A stretch of 31,412 nucleotides of DNA from the NCBI GenBank assembly GCA_963627995.1, contig CAVGCV010000025.1:1-31412 (forward strand), in the 5' to 3' direction. The stretch comes from UBA3839 sp963627995 (GTDB lineage Bacteria; Bacteroidota; Bacteroidia; Bacteroidales; Bacteroidaceae). The position numbers and the translations under genes are program-made. Below the pieces are notes generated by a model, which did not search any database, was not told the origin of the DNA, and saw only the letters and a program-made list of their open reading frames with translations. Positions 9,924 to 17,964 of this stretch are shown here, piece after piece. Position 1 is the stretch's first letter; each line of letters starts with the position of its first letter.

Positions 9924-9951
9924 CAACCCAACAACAAAAAAACAAACACCC

Positions 9952-11376
9952 ATGAAACATTTCCTGACAGTCCTCTGCGTCGCGCTCGGCGCCGGCGGGC
10001 CGATGGCGCAGGAGGCAGGCGCGCAGGAGTTCGCGCCCCACTACAAGTACCGCGTCCAGCTCCGCGACAAGAAGGGGACGCCCTACTCCGTGAAGCGCCC
10101 CGAGCAGTTCCTGTCGCGGAAGTCCATCGCGCGCCGGCAACGCCAGCGGCTGAAGATTGACAAGACCGACCTGCCCGTCACGCCCTCCTACGTGGAGGCC
10201 ATCGCCGGCACGGGCGCGAGCGTGCTGCTCGCCAGCAAGTGGAACAACACGGTGCTCGTGCAGGTGGAGGACACCACGCTCATGGAGCGGGTGGCGCAGC
10301 TGCCCTGCGTGGGCGGCGTGCGCAAGGTGGCCGCCTACCTGTCGCCCACGCCCCCCAGCCGGCGCGACCGGTTCGCCCTCATCCCCACGGCAGGGCCGGA
10401 GCCCGGGCTGAAGGAAGCCGGGCAGGACGAGGAGTGCTCGCAGCCAGCGCAGGAGGAGCAGCCCGGCAGCGCCCCCTTCCACGGAGCGGGCGACGAGCAG
10501 ATCCGCCAGCTGGGCGGCACCGCCCTCCACGAGCGCGGCTACCGCGGCAAGGGCATGACCATCGCCGTCATCGACGGCGGCTTCTACAACGCCGACACCA
10601 TCCCCATGCTCCGCGGCGCGCGCATCCTCGGCACGAAGGACTTCGTGGCCCCCGGCGGCAACGTCTACGAGGAGCAGAGCCACGGCATGATGGTGCTCTC
10701 GTGCATGGCGGCCAATACGCCCCACGTGTTCGTCGGCACCGCCCCCGAAGCGTCCTACTGGCTGCTCCGCAGCGAGGACGCGAACTCCGAGCAGCTCGTG
10801 GAGGAGGACTACTGGGCGGCAGCCGCCGAGTTCGCCGACAGCGTGGGCGCGGACATCATCAACACGTCGCTCGGCTACTCCAAGTTCGACAACCCCGCCG
10901 ACTGCGTGAAGTACCACGAGCTCGACGGGCACGCCCAGCTCGTGTCCAACACGGCATCCATGCTCGCCTCGAAGGGCATCGTCCTGTGCAACTCGGCGGG
11001 CAACGAGGGCAACAAGACATGGAAGCTCATCAGCTGCCCGGCCGACGCCGACGACGTGCTGACCGTCGGCGCGGTCGACGCCACGGGCAAGAACACCCTG
11101 TTCTCGTCCATCGGCCACTCGGCGGACGGGCGCATCAAGCCCGACGTGATGGCGCGCGGCGGCGACGCCACCGTGCTCGACATCACGGGGGCCGTATCCT
11201 CCGCCAACGGCACGTCGTTCGCCTCGCCCATCCTCTGCGGCATGGTGGCCTGCTACTGGCAGGCGCACCCCGAGCTGACGGCGATCGAGGTGGTGAGGGC
11301 CGTCCGCCAGCTGGGCGACAACACGGCCCACCCCGACAACGTGTTCGGCTACGGCATCCCCGACTTCGGAAAATGA
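9952..11376 (+). CDS. secreted subtilisin-like serine protease (peptidase S8)
   Basis: A 474-aa S8 protease with an N-terminal signal peptide (MKHFLTVLCVALGAGGPMAQ). The catalytic triad is visible: Asp208 in IAVIDGGF, His244 in SHGMMV, Ser422 in NGTSFASP, with the oxyanion Asn351 in NSAGNEG. About 180 residues precede the catalytic core and probably form a propeptide; a Pro/Glu-rich linker lies near residues 125-180. The protein ends right after the catalytic fold (GYGIPDFGK), so no type IX C-terminal sorting domain is present. It is therefore more likely periplasmic or otherwise exported than T9SS cargo. The leader before the ATG (9924-9951) is A-rich, as usual for Bacteroidota. It sits between the unknown 229-aa gene and xseA. 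Confidence 0.92.
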   Translation: MKHFLTVLCVALGAGGPMAQEAGAQEFAPHYKYRVQLRDKKGTPYSVKRPEQFLSRKSIARRQRQRLKIDKTDLPVTPSYVEAIAGTGASVLLASKWNNTVLVQVEDTTLMERVAQLPCVGGVRKVAAYLSPTPPSRRDRFALIPTAGPEPGLKEAGQDEECSQPAQEEQPGSAPFHGAGDEQIRQLGGTALHERGYRGKGMTIAVIDGGFYNADTIPMLRGARILGTKDFVAPGGNVYEEQSHGMMVLSCMAANTPHVFVGTAPEASYWLLRSEDANSEQLVEEDYWAAAAEFADSVGADIINTSLGYSKFDNPADCVKYHELDGHAQLVSNTASMLASKGIVLCNSAGNEGNKTWKLISCPADADDVLTVGAVDATGKNTLFSSIGHSADGRIKPDVMARGGDATVLDITGAVSSANGTSFASPILCGMVACYWQAHPELTAIEVVRAVRQLGDNTAHPDNVFGYGIPDFGK

Positions 11377-11410
11377 CGCCGCCCGGCGCGGCAACCACAG
11401 CAGCAACGCC

Positions 11411-12706
11411 ATGCAGTCGCTCACACTCTTCGAACTGAACAGCCTGGTGCGCGGCGTCCTCGAGCTGCAGCTCGGAGGCGCCCACTGGCTGCGCGCCGAG
11501 CTGAGCGAGGTGCGCGAGAGCCGGGGACACTGCTACGTGGAGTTCGTGCAGAAGGAGGAGAACGGCAACGCCATCGTGGCCCGTGCGCGCGGACAGGCGT
11601 GGGCCGGGCGGTGGAGCCTCATCCGACCCTACTTCGAGCGGACGACGGGGCAGCGGCTGGCGGCCGGGATGCAGGTGCTGGTGGAGGTGCGCGTCACCTT
11701 CCACGAGGCCTACGGCTACTCGCTCAACATCACCGACATCGACCCCGCCTACACGCTCGGCGACATCGCGCGCCGGCGGCAGGAAATCATCCGCCAGCTC
11801 GAGGCCGAGGGCGTGCTGACCATGAACAAGGAGCTGCCGCTGCCACGGCTGCTGCGGCGCATCGCCGTCGTCTCGTCGGCCACGGCGGCTGGCTACCAGG
11901 ACTTCCGCAGCCAGCTCGACGGCAACCCCCACGGGCTGGCGTTCCGCACGCGCCTGTTCCCCGCCACCATGCAGGGAGCGGACGTGGAGGCGAGCGTCGT
12001 CGGCGCGCTCGACGCCATCGCCGCCCAGGCCGGCCGCTGGGACGCGGTGGCCATCATCCGCGGCGGCGGCGCCAGCTCCGACCTCTCGGGCTTCGACACG
12101 CTCCGGCTGGCCGAGCACGTGGCGCAGTTCCCGCTCCCCGTCATCACCGGCATCGGCCACGAGCGCGACGACACGGTCATCGACCTCGTGGCGCACACGC
12201 GCGTGAAGACCCCCACGGCCGCCGCCGAGTTCCTCATCCGTCACCAGAAGGCCGAGCTCGACCGCGTGGAGGGCCTCGCCGCGTCCATCGCCGCCCAGGC
12301 CACCGGCGCCCTGCACCGCGAGCGCGAGCGCCTGCTCCACGCCACGGCCGCCCTCCCCGCTCTCCTCGCCCTGCGCTGCCAGTGCGAGGAGGCACGGCTG
12401 AAGCGTCTGCTGCTCGGCCTGCGCAGCGAGTCGCTGCGCGCGCCCATGCAGGGACGCTCGCTCGCCGCGCAGACCGAGCAGCGGCTGCGCAGCGCCGCGC
12501 GCGCCCTGCTGGAGCGGGAACGCCACCGGCTGGAGCTGCGCGCCGGCGGCGTGCGCGGCGCCAGCCCCGACCGCCTGCTGCGGCTGGGCTTCAGCATCAC
12601 GCGCGTGAACGGACGCGCCGTCACCTCCGCCGCCCAGGTGAAGCCGGGCGACACGCTCACCACCACGCTGGCCGACGGCGCCGTGCGCTCCACCGCCACC
12701 GACTGA
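11411..12706 (+). CDS. xseA: exodeoxyribonuclease VII large subunit
   Basis: Large subunit of exonuclease VII, which degrades single-stranded DNA from both ends and works in repair in the cytoplasm. The 431-aa product begins with an OB-fold DNA-binding domain (about residues 5-110, opening LTLFELNSLVRGVLE). The catalytic domain follows: VSSATAAGYQDF, RGGGASSDLSGFD, and the signature GIGHERDDTVIDLVAH followed by the TPTAAAEF phrase. A long Arg/Glu-rich helical region (about 275-390), expected to be coiled coil that binds XseB, precedes a small C-terminal beta segment (RLGFSITRVNG). Length is normal for the family. The small-subunit gene follows after 30 bp. Confidence 0.96.
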   Translation: MQSLTLFELNSLVRGVLELQLGGAHWLRAELSEVRESRGHCYVEFVQKEENGNAIVARARGQAWAGRWSLIRPYFERTTGQRLAAGMQVLVEVRVTFHEAYGYSLNITDIDPAYTLGDIARRRQEIIRQLEAEGVLTMNKELPLPRLLRRIAVVSSATAAGYQDFRSQLDGNPHGLAFRTRLFPATMQGADVEASVVGALDAIAAQAGRWDAVAIIRGGGASSDLSGFDTLRLAEHVAQFPLPVITGIGHERDDTVIDLVAHTRVKTPTAAAEFLIRHQKAELDRVEGLAASIAAQATGALHRERERLLHATAALPALLALRCQCEEARLKRLLLGLRSESLRAPMQGRSLAAQTEQRLRSAARALLERERHRLELRAGGVRGASPDRLLRLGFSITRVNGRAVTSAAQVKPGDTLTTTLADGAVRSTATD

Positions 12707-12736
12707 CCCCCACACCGAACCCCACACAAGCGCCCC

Positions 12737-12934
12737 ATGGAAAAGAAGAAACCGACCTACACCGAGGCCATGAAGCGGCTGGAAGCCATCGTGGCCAAGA
12801 TAGAGAGCGGAGAGACCGACATCGACTCGCTCTCCGCCCAGCTGAAGGAGGCAAAGGGCCTCATCGCCCTCTGCCGGGAAAAGCTGACGAGGGTGGAGAC
12901 CGACGTGAAGAATATTCTCGACGAGGACGAGTAG
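12737..12934 (+). CDS. xseB: exodeoxyribonuclease VII small subunit
   Basis: A 65-aa protein with the XseB pattern: YTEAMKRLEAIVAKIESGE near the start, then DSLSAQLKEAKGLIALCREKL. XseB is a short two-helix protein; several copies wrap the coiled-coil arm of XseA to form the holoenzyme. Size is typical (60-80 aa). It lies 30 bp after xseA and closes the sprA-to-xse block; repeat array B and a hairpin terminator follow. Confidence 0.95.
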   Translation: MEKKKPTYTEAMKRLEAIVAKIESGETDIDSLSAQLKEAKGLIALCREKLTRVETDVKNILDEDE

Positions 12935-12999
12935 GCCCCGCCCCCACGCCGCCCGCACCGCGGACCTCCCGCGCGCGGCGCGCAGAAAGGCAGGCCCCG

Positions 13000-13114
13000 C
13001 TCCGCAGAGAAAAAAACACCGCGGAGCGGCCGGAAAACGTCCGCAGAGAAAATTCCCGCGCTCCGCGGAGGAAATATATTTCGTCCGCAGACGAAATATA
13101 TTTCCTCCGCGGAC
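13000..13114. repeat. 22-bp-period palindromic repeat array B (6 cores)
   Basis: Six 10-bp near-palindromic cores lie in the xseB-ndk gap: CTCCGCAGAG (13000), CACCGCGGAG (13017), GTCCGCAGAG (13039), CTCCGCGGAG (13061), GTCCGCAGAC (13083) and CTCCGCGGAC (13105). The last five are spaced exactly 22 bp apart, with 12-bp spacers that include GAAATATATTTC twice. The first pair is 5 bp closer (7-bp A-only spacer). Positions 13062-13085 and 13090-13113 form a perfect 24-bp inverted repeat with a 4-nt centre. The whole gene-free stretch 12935-13345 contains this array, GC-rich sequence, a terminator and the ndk promoter. Confidence 0.85.
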
Positions 13115-13195
13115 GTTTCCGGCACGCTCTTTTCCCCCGCTCCCGGCGCGGCGGAGCGCCCTGCTCCGGCAGGCGCGCCAACTGTGAAAGAAAAC

Positions 13196-13235
13196 TAAAA
13201 GGTTGGAGGCGGCGTTTGCCGCTTCCAACTTTTTC
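13196..13235. terminator. intrinsic terminator upstream of ndk (possibly bidirectional)
   Basis: GTTGGAGGCGGC (13202-13213) pairs with GCCGCTTCCAAC (13218-13229) through a GTTT loop, with one G-U pair. It is followed by TTTTT on the plus strand and preceded by AAAAG, so it could terminate in both directions. It overlaps the -33 element of the ndk promoter. Confidence 0.7.
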
Positions 13236-13245
13236 CCTACCTTTG
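13215..13245 (+). promoter_or_regulatory. ndk promoter
   Basis: TTTG (13215-13218), exactly 19 bp, then TACCTTTG (13238-13245): a full match to the Bacteroidota primary sigma-factor pattern. The -33 TTTG lies in the loop and first stem base of the terminator hairpin. Confidence 0.75.
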
Positions 13246-13345
13246 TAACCGAGAATCAAAAAGAGCCGATTCGGGGCGGATGAGCCGTTTTTCCATCCTT
13301 TCATCCGCCGCAAAACCACCATCAGACTACAGAACCCGCCGAAAC

Positions 13346-13807
13346 ATGGAGAAGACCCTCGTAATCCTCAAGCCCTGCGCCGTCCAGCGCGCCATCGTGG
13401 GACAAGTGACAGCACGCTTCGAGCGCAAGGGACTTCGGCTGGCGGGGATGAAGATGATGCAGCTCACCGACGAGGTTCTCGACGAGCACTACGCCCACCT
13501 GGCCTCCAAGCCCTTCTTCCAGCGCATCAAGAACTCCATGATGGCGGCGCCCGTCGTCTGCTGCTGCTACGAGGGCGTGGACGCGGTGGAGACGGTGCGC
13601 GCCATGACGGGCTCGACCAACGCGCGCAAGGCCGCCCCCGGCACCATCCGGGGCGACTTCGGCATGAGCTTCCAGGAGAACATCATCCACACGTCGGACT
13701 CCCCGGAGAACGCCGCAATCGAGCTGGCGCGCTTCTTCAAGCCGGAGGAAATCTTCGACTACAACCAGGCGCCGTTCCAGTTCCTCTACGCCAACGACGA
13801 GTACTAA
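13346..13807 (+). CDS. ndk: nucleoside diphosphate kinase
   Basis: Ndk moves the gamma phosphate from NTPs to NDPs through a phosphohistidine and balances nucleotide pools in the cytoplasm. The 153-aa product opens with the family start EKTLVILKP and carries the active site NIIHTSDSPE with His115. The phrase MTGSTNARKAAPGTIRGDFG is the nucleotide-binding Kpn-like region. The ATG at 13346 is chosen over an upstream in-frame ATG at 13280, which would add 22 unrelated residues. The gene has its own promoter and appears to be a single-gene unit; the next gene starts 68 bp downstream. Confidence 0.97.
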   Translation: MEKTLVILKPCAVQRAIVGQVTARFERKGLRLAGMKMMQLTDEVLDEHYAHLASKPFFQRIKNSMMAAPVVCCCYEGVDAVETVRAMTGSTNARKAAPGTIRGDFGMSFQENIIHTSDSPENAAIELARFFKPEEIFDYNQAPFQFLYANDEY

Positions 13808-13875
13808 CACATTGCCATAACCACACAAGCCCCGGGCGCCCACAGGCGCAGGGGCGACAAAAAACCAGCTAACCA

Positions 13876-14889
13876 GTGAACCTGAAATCCGCAACAAGAG
13901 CCCTCGGGATGATTCTCCTCTCGATGATGTCCGCCGGCGCCGCCGCACAAGACCTCATCGCCCGCCAGGCTCCGGTCGACCGCCGAATGAAGGACGTGAA
14001 CAGTGTGAAAATCAACAACACGATTACAGCCACCGACCTCAGCAACCCCGCCGCCCACCTCTACACCAACTGGGTGAACGCGAACGTGAGGAACGCCACG
14101 GGCTACGTGTCCTCGAACACGCGCATCGACCTCCGCGGATTCGCCATGCCGACGCCAAGCCGCAAGGTGACCTCGCCTTTCGGCCGCCGCTGGGGCAGGC
14201 AGCACGAGGGGCTTGACATCAAGGTGTACGTGGGCGACACCATCAGCGCCGCCTTCGACGGCAAGGTGCGCATCGTCGCCTACAACGCCCGGGGCTACGG
14301 CTACTACGTCGTCATCCGCCACCCCAACGGGCTGGAAACCCTCTACGGGCACCTGAGCAAGCAGCTGGTGGCCGAGAACCAAGTGGTGCGCGCCGGACAG
14401 CCCATCGGACTGGGCGGCAACACGGGCCGATCCTACGGATCGCACCTCCACTTCGAGACGCGCATCTGCGGCGTGCCCATCAACCCGGCGCTGATGTTCG
14501 ACTTCGCGCACCAGGACGTCGTGAGCGACTTCTACACCACGACCACCTCCTACGGAAGCGACCGCCACAGCGCCGTCGCCGCCAACACGGCGCACCCGGC
14601 GAACACCGAGGCCGGCCACGACGAGGGCCTTGCCGCCAACACGGCAGCCGCGCCCGCCATCGAGAGCAGGGCGGCGGAGGCGGAGCCGGCGGCGCAGGGC
14701 GGCAGCCAGCGCGCCAACCGCCGCGCAGCCGCGCGCCAGCAGCCGCGCGCGAACACGCACACGGTGAAGGCGGGCGACACGCTCTACGCCATCGCGCGCA
14801 AGCACGGCGTGACGCTCAACCAGCTGTGCAAGGCCAACGGACTCAAGCCCAACAGCCTCATCCGCGCCGGACAGAAGCTCCGCTTCTAA
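13876..14889 (+). CDS. M23 peptidoglycan endopeptidase with C-terminal LysM
   Basis: A 337-aa exported protein with a GTG start at 13876 and a signal peptide (about residues 1-24, ending GAAAQ). The M23 (LytM) domain spans about residues 92-220, with the zinc ligands His110 and Asp114 in HEGLD and His190-Leu-His192 in HLHFE. An Ala-rich linker (about 235-290) leads to one LysM module (about 294-337, THTVKAGDTLYAIARKHG). The family cleaves peptide cross-links in peptidoglycan, or activates other hydrolases, in the periplasm; LysM binds the glycan. All catalytic positions look intact. No strong promoter is seen in the 68-bp gap after ndk, so read-through from ndk is possible. Confidence 0.93.
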   Translation: MNLKSATRALGMILLSMMSAGAAAQDLIARQAPVDRRMKDVNSVKINNTITATDLSNPAAHLYTNWVNANVRNATGYVSSNTRIDLRGFAMPTPSRKVTSPFGRRWGRQHEGLDIKVYVGDTISAAFDGKVRIVAYNARGYGYYVVIRHPNGLETLYGHLSKQLVAENQVVRAGQPIGLGGNTGRSYGSHLHFETRICGVPINPALMFDFAHQDVVSDFYTTTTSYGSDRHSAVAANTAHPANTEAGHDEGLAANTAAAPAIESRAAEAEPAAQGGSQRANRRAAARQQPRANTHTVKAGDTLYAIARKHGVTLNQLCKANGLKPNSLIRAGQKLRF

Positions 14890-14931
14890 CCCACAGGGAC
14901 AACACCAACCAAATACATACTTTTACATAGC

Positions 14932-14973
14932 GGCGCTCGCCGGGCAACAACCGCCCGGCGAGCGCCTTCTTCT
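14932..14973 (+). terminator. intrinsic terminator after the M23-LysM gene
   Basis: A perfect 14-bp GC-rich stem (14932-14945 with 14953-14966), loop AACAACC, then TTCTTCT. It lies 42 bp past the stop codon. Confidence 0.8.
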
Positions 14974-15079
14974 GCCCCGCAACGCCGCCAGCAGCCACCG
15001 CCCCGCCTCGAAGCGGCAGCCACGCGCCGAAGCCGCACAAATCTGCCGCCAGCGTGCCATCCTTTCACAAAAAACGTTG

Positions 15080-15087
15080 TATCTTTG
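15080..15087 (+). promoter_or_regulatory. -7 element for the MaoC-like gene
   Basis: TATCTTTG matches TAnnTTTG perfectly and lies 103 bp upstream of the ATG at 15191. No convincing TTG lies at the right distance upstream. The 14890-15190 gap otherwise holds only the preceding terminator and GC-rich sequence. Confidence 0.55.
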
Positions 15088-15190
15088 CACCGGACAGGCC
15101 GCGCGCGGACACCGGCGGACAAGTGCCGGCCCCGCCCGACGCGCCCCGTCCCTTGCACGGAAATCCAACCAACACAAAAACGTTATCCTC

Positions 15191-15655
15191 ATGAAGCTAC
15201 TGATAAACTCCTACGACGAGTTCGCCTCACACCTCGGCGAGGTGCTCGGCACAAGCGACTGGCTCGAAGTGACCCAAGAACGCATCAACCTCTTCGCCGA
15301 GGCCACGCTCGACAACCAGTGGATCCACATCGACACGGAGCGCGCCAAGGCGGAGAGCCCCTACAAATCGACCATCGCGCACGGCTACCTCACCCTCTCG
15401 CTGCTGCCCCACCTGTGGAACCAGATCATCGAGGTGAACAACCTGAAGATGATGGTGAACTACGGCATGGACAAGATGAAGTTCGAGCAGCCCGTCATCA
15501 CCGGCAGCAGCGTGCGCCTCGTCACCACGCTCCACTCCATCGTGAACCTCCGCGGCACGTGCAAGGCGGAAATCAAGTTCGCCATCGAAATCAAGGACTC
15601 CAAGAAACCGGCCCTGGAGGGCATCGCCACCTTCCTCTACTTCTTCAACAACTAA
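15191..15655 (+). CDS. MaoC-like (hotdog-fold) dehydratase, NodN type
   Basis: A 154-aa single-hotdog protein. The hydratase signature is clear: ATLDNQWIHID with Asp41 and His46, the catalytic pair of (R)-specific enoyl-CoA hydratases, followed by the family segment TIAHGYLTLSLLPHL. The family hydrates trans-2-enoyl-CoA (or ACP) to the (R)-3-hydroxy form; the true substrate here is unknown. The ATG at 15191 follows an A-rich leader; the frame extends upstream without similarity. It lies 17 bp before the DUF4421 gene, suggesting co-transcription. Cytoplasmic, no signal peptide. Confidence 0.92.
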   Translation: MKLLINSYDEFASHLGEVLGTSDWLEVTQERINLFAEATLDNQWIHIDTERAKAESPYKSTIAHGYLTLSLLPHLWNQIIEVNNLKMMVNYGMDKMKFEQPVITGSSVRLVTTLHSIVNLRGTCKAEIKFAIEIKDSKKPALEGIATFLYFFNN

Positions 15656-15672
15656 AAACGACACCTCCCCGC

Positions 15673-16941
15673 ATGGGATTGCGACCATCCGTCACACTCC
15701 TCATCCTGCTGCTGTGCCACGCGCCGTCCGTGGCACAGCTGCTTATACCCACCTCCGGGCCGCCCGCCGACACCATCCCCGCCGACTCGCCCCGGGTGGC
15801 CGCGCGGGTGTTCGACCTGATCGACAGCGCGATGGTCTGGCTCCCGAAGCTCAAGAGCACCATCGCCGACTCGCTCGAGCTTTCCGTCGAGGAGCTCGAC
15901 GATCTCAGCCGCCGCAAGAAGAAGCGGCTCATCCGCCAGTTCCTCGGCAGCCAGCTCGACGAGCTCAACAACATCGACACGCTCTACATCACGCCGCAGC
16001 TCTACAACTACGCCGTGATGGTGCAGAACACCACGACCTTCGAGAACTTCTCCGTCTCCAGCGCCGGCCCGGAGCCGCAGACGCTCCGCTTCTCGCCCAA
16101 GCCCACGTTCCGGCTCGGCGGCTACTTCGGCTGGCGGTGGATTTTCCTCGGCTACACGTTCGACGTGAACGGGCTGCTCGGAAAGAAAAGGAACAACACG
16201 AAAAAGACGGAGCTCGACCTCAGCCTCTACACCTCGAGGGTGGGCATCGACCTCTACTACCGCAAGACGGGGAACGACTTCCGCTGCACCAACCTCAACT
16301 CCCTTTTCAGCGAGGAGAACCCGCGCCCCGAGGGGATGGGCAGCGACTTCAGCGGGCTGGACATCCACACGCGGGGGCTGAACCTCTACTACATCTTCAA
16401 CCACCGCCGCTTCTCCTATCCCGCCGCATTCTCGCAAAGCACGGTGCAACGCCGCTCGTGCGGCTCGTTCAAGCTCGGGATGGCGTTCACCCACCACGAC
16501 ATCTCGCTCAACGAGGAGGCTTTCGACGCGCGCCTCGACGGCCTCATCGACAAGTCGATGTTCTTCAACACGGTGAAGTACAACGACTACAGCATCAACT
16601 TCGGCTACGCCTACAACTGGGTGTTCCGCCGCAACTGGCTCTTCTGCGCGTCCGTCGCCCCGGCGCTGGCCTACAACGTCACCAGCTACAGCACCGACGA
16701 CCCGGCCTTCAACGGGGAAGAGAGCGAGGGCAAGCGGTTCCTGCACTTCAGCTTCGACAAGTGCAACCTCGACTTCATCCTCCGCGTAGGCCTCGTCTAC
16801 AACGACACGAAGCACTTCGGGGGAATGTCGTTCATCCTCCACTCCTTCGACTACAAGAACGACAAAGTGCGGCTCAACAACTCCTTCGGCTCGCTCAACT
16901 TCTACTTCGGGCTCAACTTCAAGCGGAAGAAGAAGCCGTAG
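15673..16941 (+). CDS. DUF4421 family outer-membrane-like protein
   Basis: A 422-aa exported protein: a signal peptide (about residues 1-21, SVTLLILLLCHAPSVAQ), a short helical segment (residues 50-90, SVEELDDLSRRKKKRL), then alternating amphipathic strands such as FRLGGYFGWRWIFLGYTFD and NFGYAYNWVF, ending in FGLNFKRKKKP. This pattern matches Bacteroidota DUF4421 proteins, predicted outer-membrane barrels of unknown role. The ATG at 15673 sits directly before the signal peptide; the longer upstream frame is a shadow. It follows the MaoC-like gene by 17 bp and converges on the amidotransferase gene at 16975 with no obvious terminator between. Confidence 0.88.
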   Translation: MGLRPSVTLLILLLCHAPSVAQLLIPTSGPPADTIPADSPRVAARVFDLIDSAMVWLPKLKSTIADSLELSVEELDDLSRRKKKRLIRQFLGSQLDELNNIDTLYITPQLYNYAVMVQNTTTFENFSVSSAGPEPQTLRFSPKPTFRLGGYFGWRWIFLGYTFDVNGLLGKKRNNTKKTELDLSLYTSRVGIDLYYRKTGNDFRCTNLNSLFSEENPRPEGMGSDFSGLDIHTRGLNLYYIFNHRRFSYPAAFSQSTVQRRSCGSFKLGMAFTHHDISLNEEAFDARLDGLIDKSMFFNTVKYNDYSINFGYAYNWVFRRNWLFCASVAPALAYNVTSYSTDDPAFNGEESEGKRFLHFSFDKCNLDFILRVGLVYNDTKHFGGMSFILHSFDYKNDKVRLNNSFGSLNFYFGLNFKRKKKP

Positions 16942-16974
16942 CGGCGCAGCCAGCCGCACACCCCGGCACGTTTC

Positions 16975-17688
16975 CTACCCCCGCGCCAGGAAGTCCAGCG
17001 CATAGCGCGCCACCGCGAGCCCGTCGTGCGGACGCGCGGCAATGCTCCGTACGGCGGCGGCGACCACCGCCTCCGGCTCGCCCTGCGCATGGTTCAGCAG
17101 CAGGTGCAGGGCGTACTCGGGAACGTACTCGGGATGCCCCTGGAACGCCAGCACGCGCCCGCCCACGCCGAACGCCTCGTGGCGGCAGAACGCGCTCGTC
17201 GCCAGCAGGCGCGAGTCCGGCGGAAGCCGCACCACCTGGTCGTGGTGGTTGTAGAGCAGGTGCATGCCCTCCCCCGGCAGGAAGCGCCTCAGGCCGTCGT
17301 CCAGAACGGTCGCCTCGCGGACGCCCGCCCCCCAGCCGCCCGCATGCCGCTCCGCCCCGCCGCCCAGCGCCTGCGCGATGGCCTGGTGGCCGAAGCAGAC
17401 GCCCAGCAGCCGCGCGCCGCCGGCAACGGCCTCCCTGATCCATTGCAGCAGGGCGCGAATCCACGGAACCGGCTCGTACACGCCGTTGTTGCTGCCCGTG
17501 ACGAGGTACAGCTCGTCCGTCCGGATGCTTCCGGGCAGCACGCCGCGCCACGTCTCAACCACCTCGTAGGCCAGCGGCTCGCCGGCTGCCGCGTCGAGCA
17601 GGCGCATGAACATGCTCTCGTAGCTGGGGATGTAGGCCGGGAGCAGCCCCGGGAACGTGTCGCAAAGCAGAATGTTGATTTTCCTCAT
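16975..17688 (-). CDS. class I glutamine amidotransferase (GMP synthase-like)
   Basis: A 237-aa stand-alone class I glutaminase. The triad is visible: Cys98 in GVCFGHQAI, His185 and Glu187 in FQGHPEYVPEY. The phrase YLVTGSNNGVYE replaces the usual SGGP-type oxyanion loop. Such proteins release ammonia from glutamine or cleave gamma-glutamyl bonds (gamma-glutamyl-polyamine or cyanobacterial-type amidases), but no synthetase partner is nearby, so the substrate is unknown. The ATG at 17688 was chosen because homology begins at MRKINILLCD; the frame runs 20 codons further upstream. Cytoplasmic. It is convergent with DUF4421. Confidence 0.9.
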   Translation of the reverse strand: MRKINILLCDTFPGLLPAYIPSYESMFMRLLDAAAGEPLAYEVVETWRGVLPGSIRTDELYLVTGSNNGVYEPVPWIRALLQWIREAVAGGARLLGVCFGHQAIAQALGGGAERHAGGWGAGVREATVLDDGLRRFLPGEGMHLLYNHHDQVVRLPPDSRLLATSAFCRHEAFGVGGRVLAFQGHPEYVPEYALHLLLNHAQGEPEAVVAAAVRSIAARPHDGLAVARYALDFLARG

Positions 17689-17763
17689 TTTCCACAGTCT
17701 TCCAGCAACGAGCCGCGCGCGGAAAGCTTTGTCCTTCTGACGCCACAAAACTCGTTACTGCTG

Positions 17764-17771
17764 CAAATTTA
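17764..17771 (-). promoter_or_regulatory. -7 element for the amidotransferase gene
   Basis: TAAATTTG on the minus strand, a perfect TAnnTTTG, 75 bp upstream of the ATG. No clear -33 TTG is seen at 19-21 bp. Confidence 0.5.
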
Positions 17772-17898
17772 CATATTTTCGCCAACAACCAGCACATTTC
17801 GTCACAACAATCTAACCAAATGCAGAAAAATGTCACCGCACACTCCGTTCCGAGCACCGCGCGGCGCGCCCCATTGCCCCCGGGCGCGCGGCACGCGC

Positions 17899-17948
17899 AA
17901 GAAGCGAGGAGGACGCACCCAAATGTCGGTGCGTCCTCCTCGCTTCTT
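17899..17948. terminator. long perfect hairpin between tRNA-Met and the amidotransferase promoter
   Basis: A 21-bp perfect stem (17899-17919 with 17928-17948) around the loop CAAATGTC. It lies 17 bp past the 3' end of the minus-strand tRNA-Met and probably terminates it; the U-rich tract is weak on both strands. Confidence 0.65.
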
Positions 17949-17964
17949 CTTCTAATCCCTCTTG

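Noticed and set aside
13000..13114. CRISPR array
   Set aside because: Repeats are 10-bp palindromes with 12-bp spacers that are themselves similar to each other; CRISPR needs longer identical repeats with unique spacers of about 30 nt, and no cas gene is near.
12757..13322. Small minus-strand frames over the xseB-ndk gap with phrases such as KYISSADEIYF
   Set aside because: They are translations of the 22-bp repeat array. The same repeating phrases arise from arrays at 63-94 and 20538-20625, so they are repeats, not genes.
13829..13855. Hairpin-like GCCCCGGGCGCC / GGCGCAGGGGC between ndk and the M23 gene as a terminator
   Set aside because: The stem has a bulge and no U tract follows; it is too weak to call.
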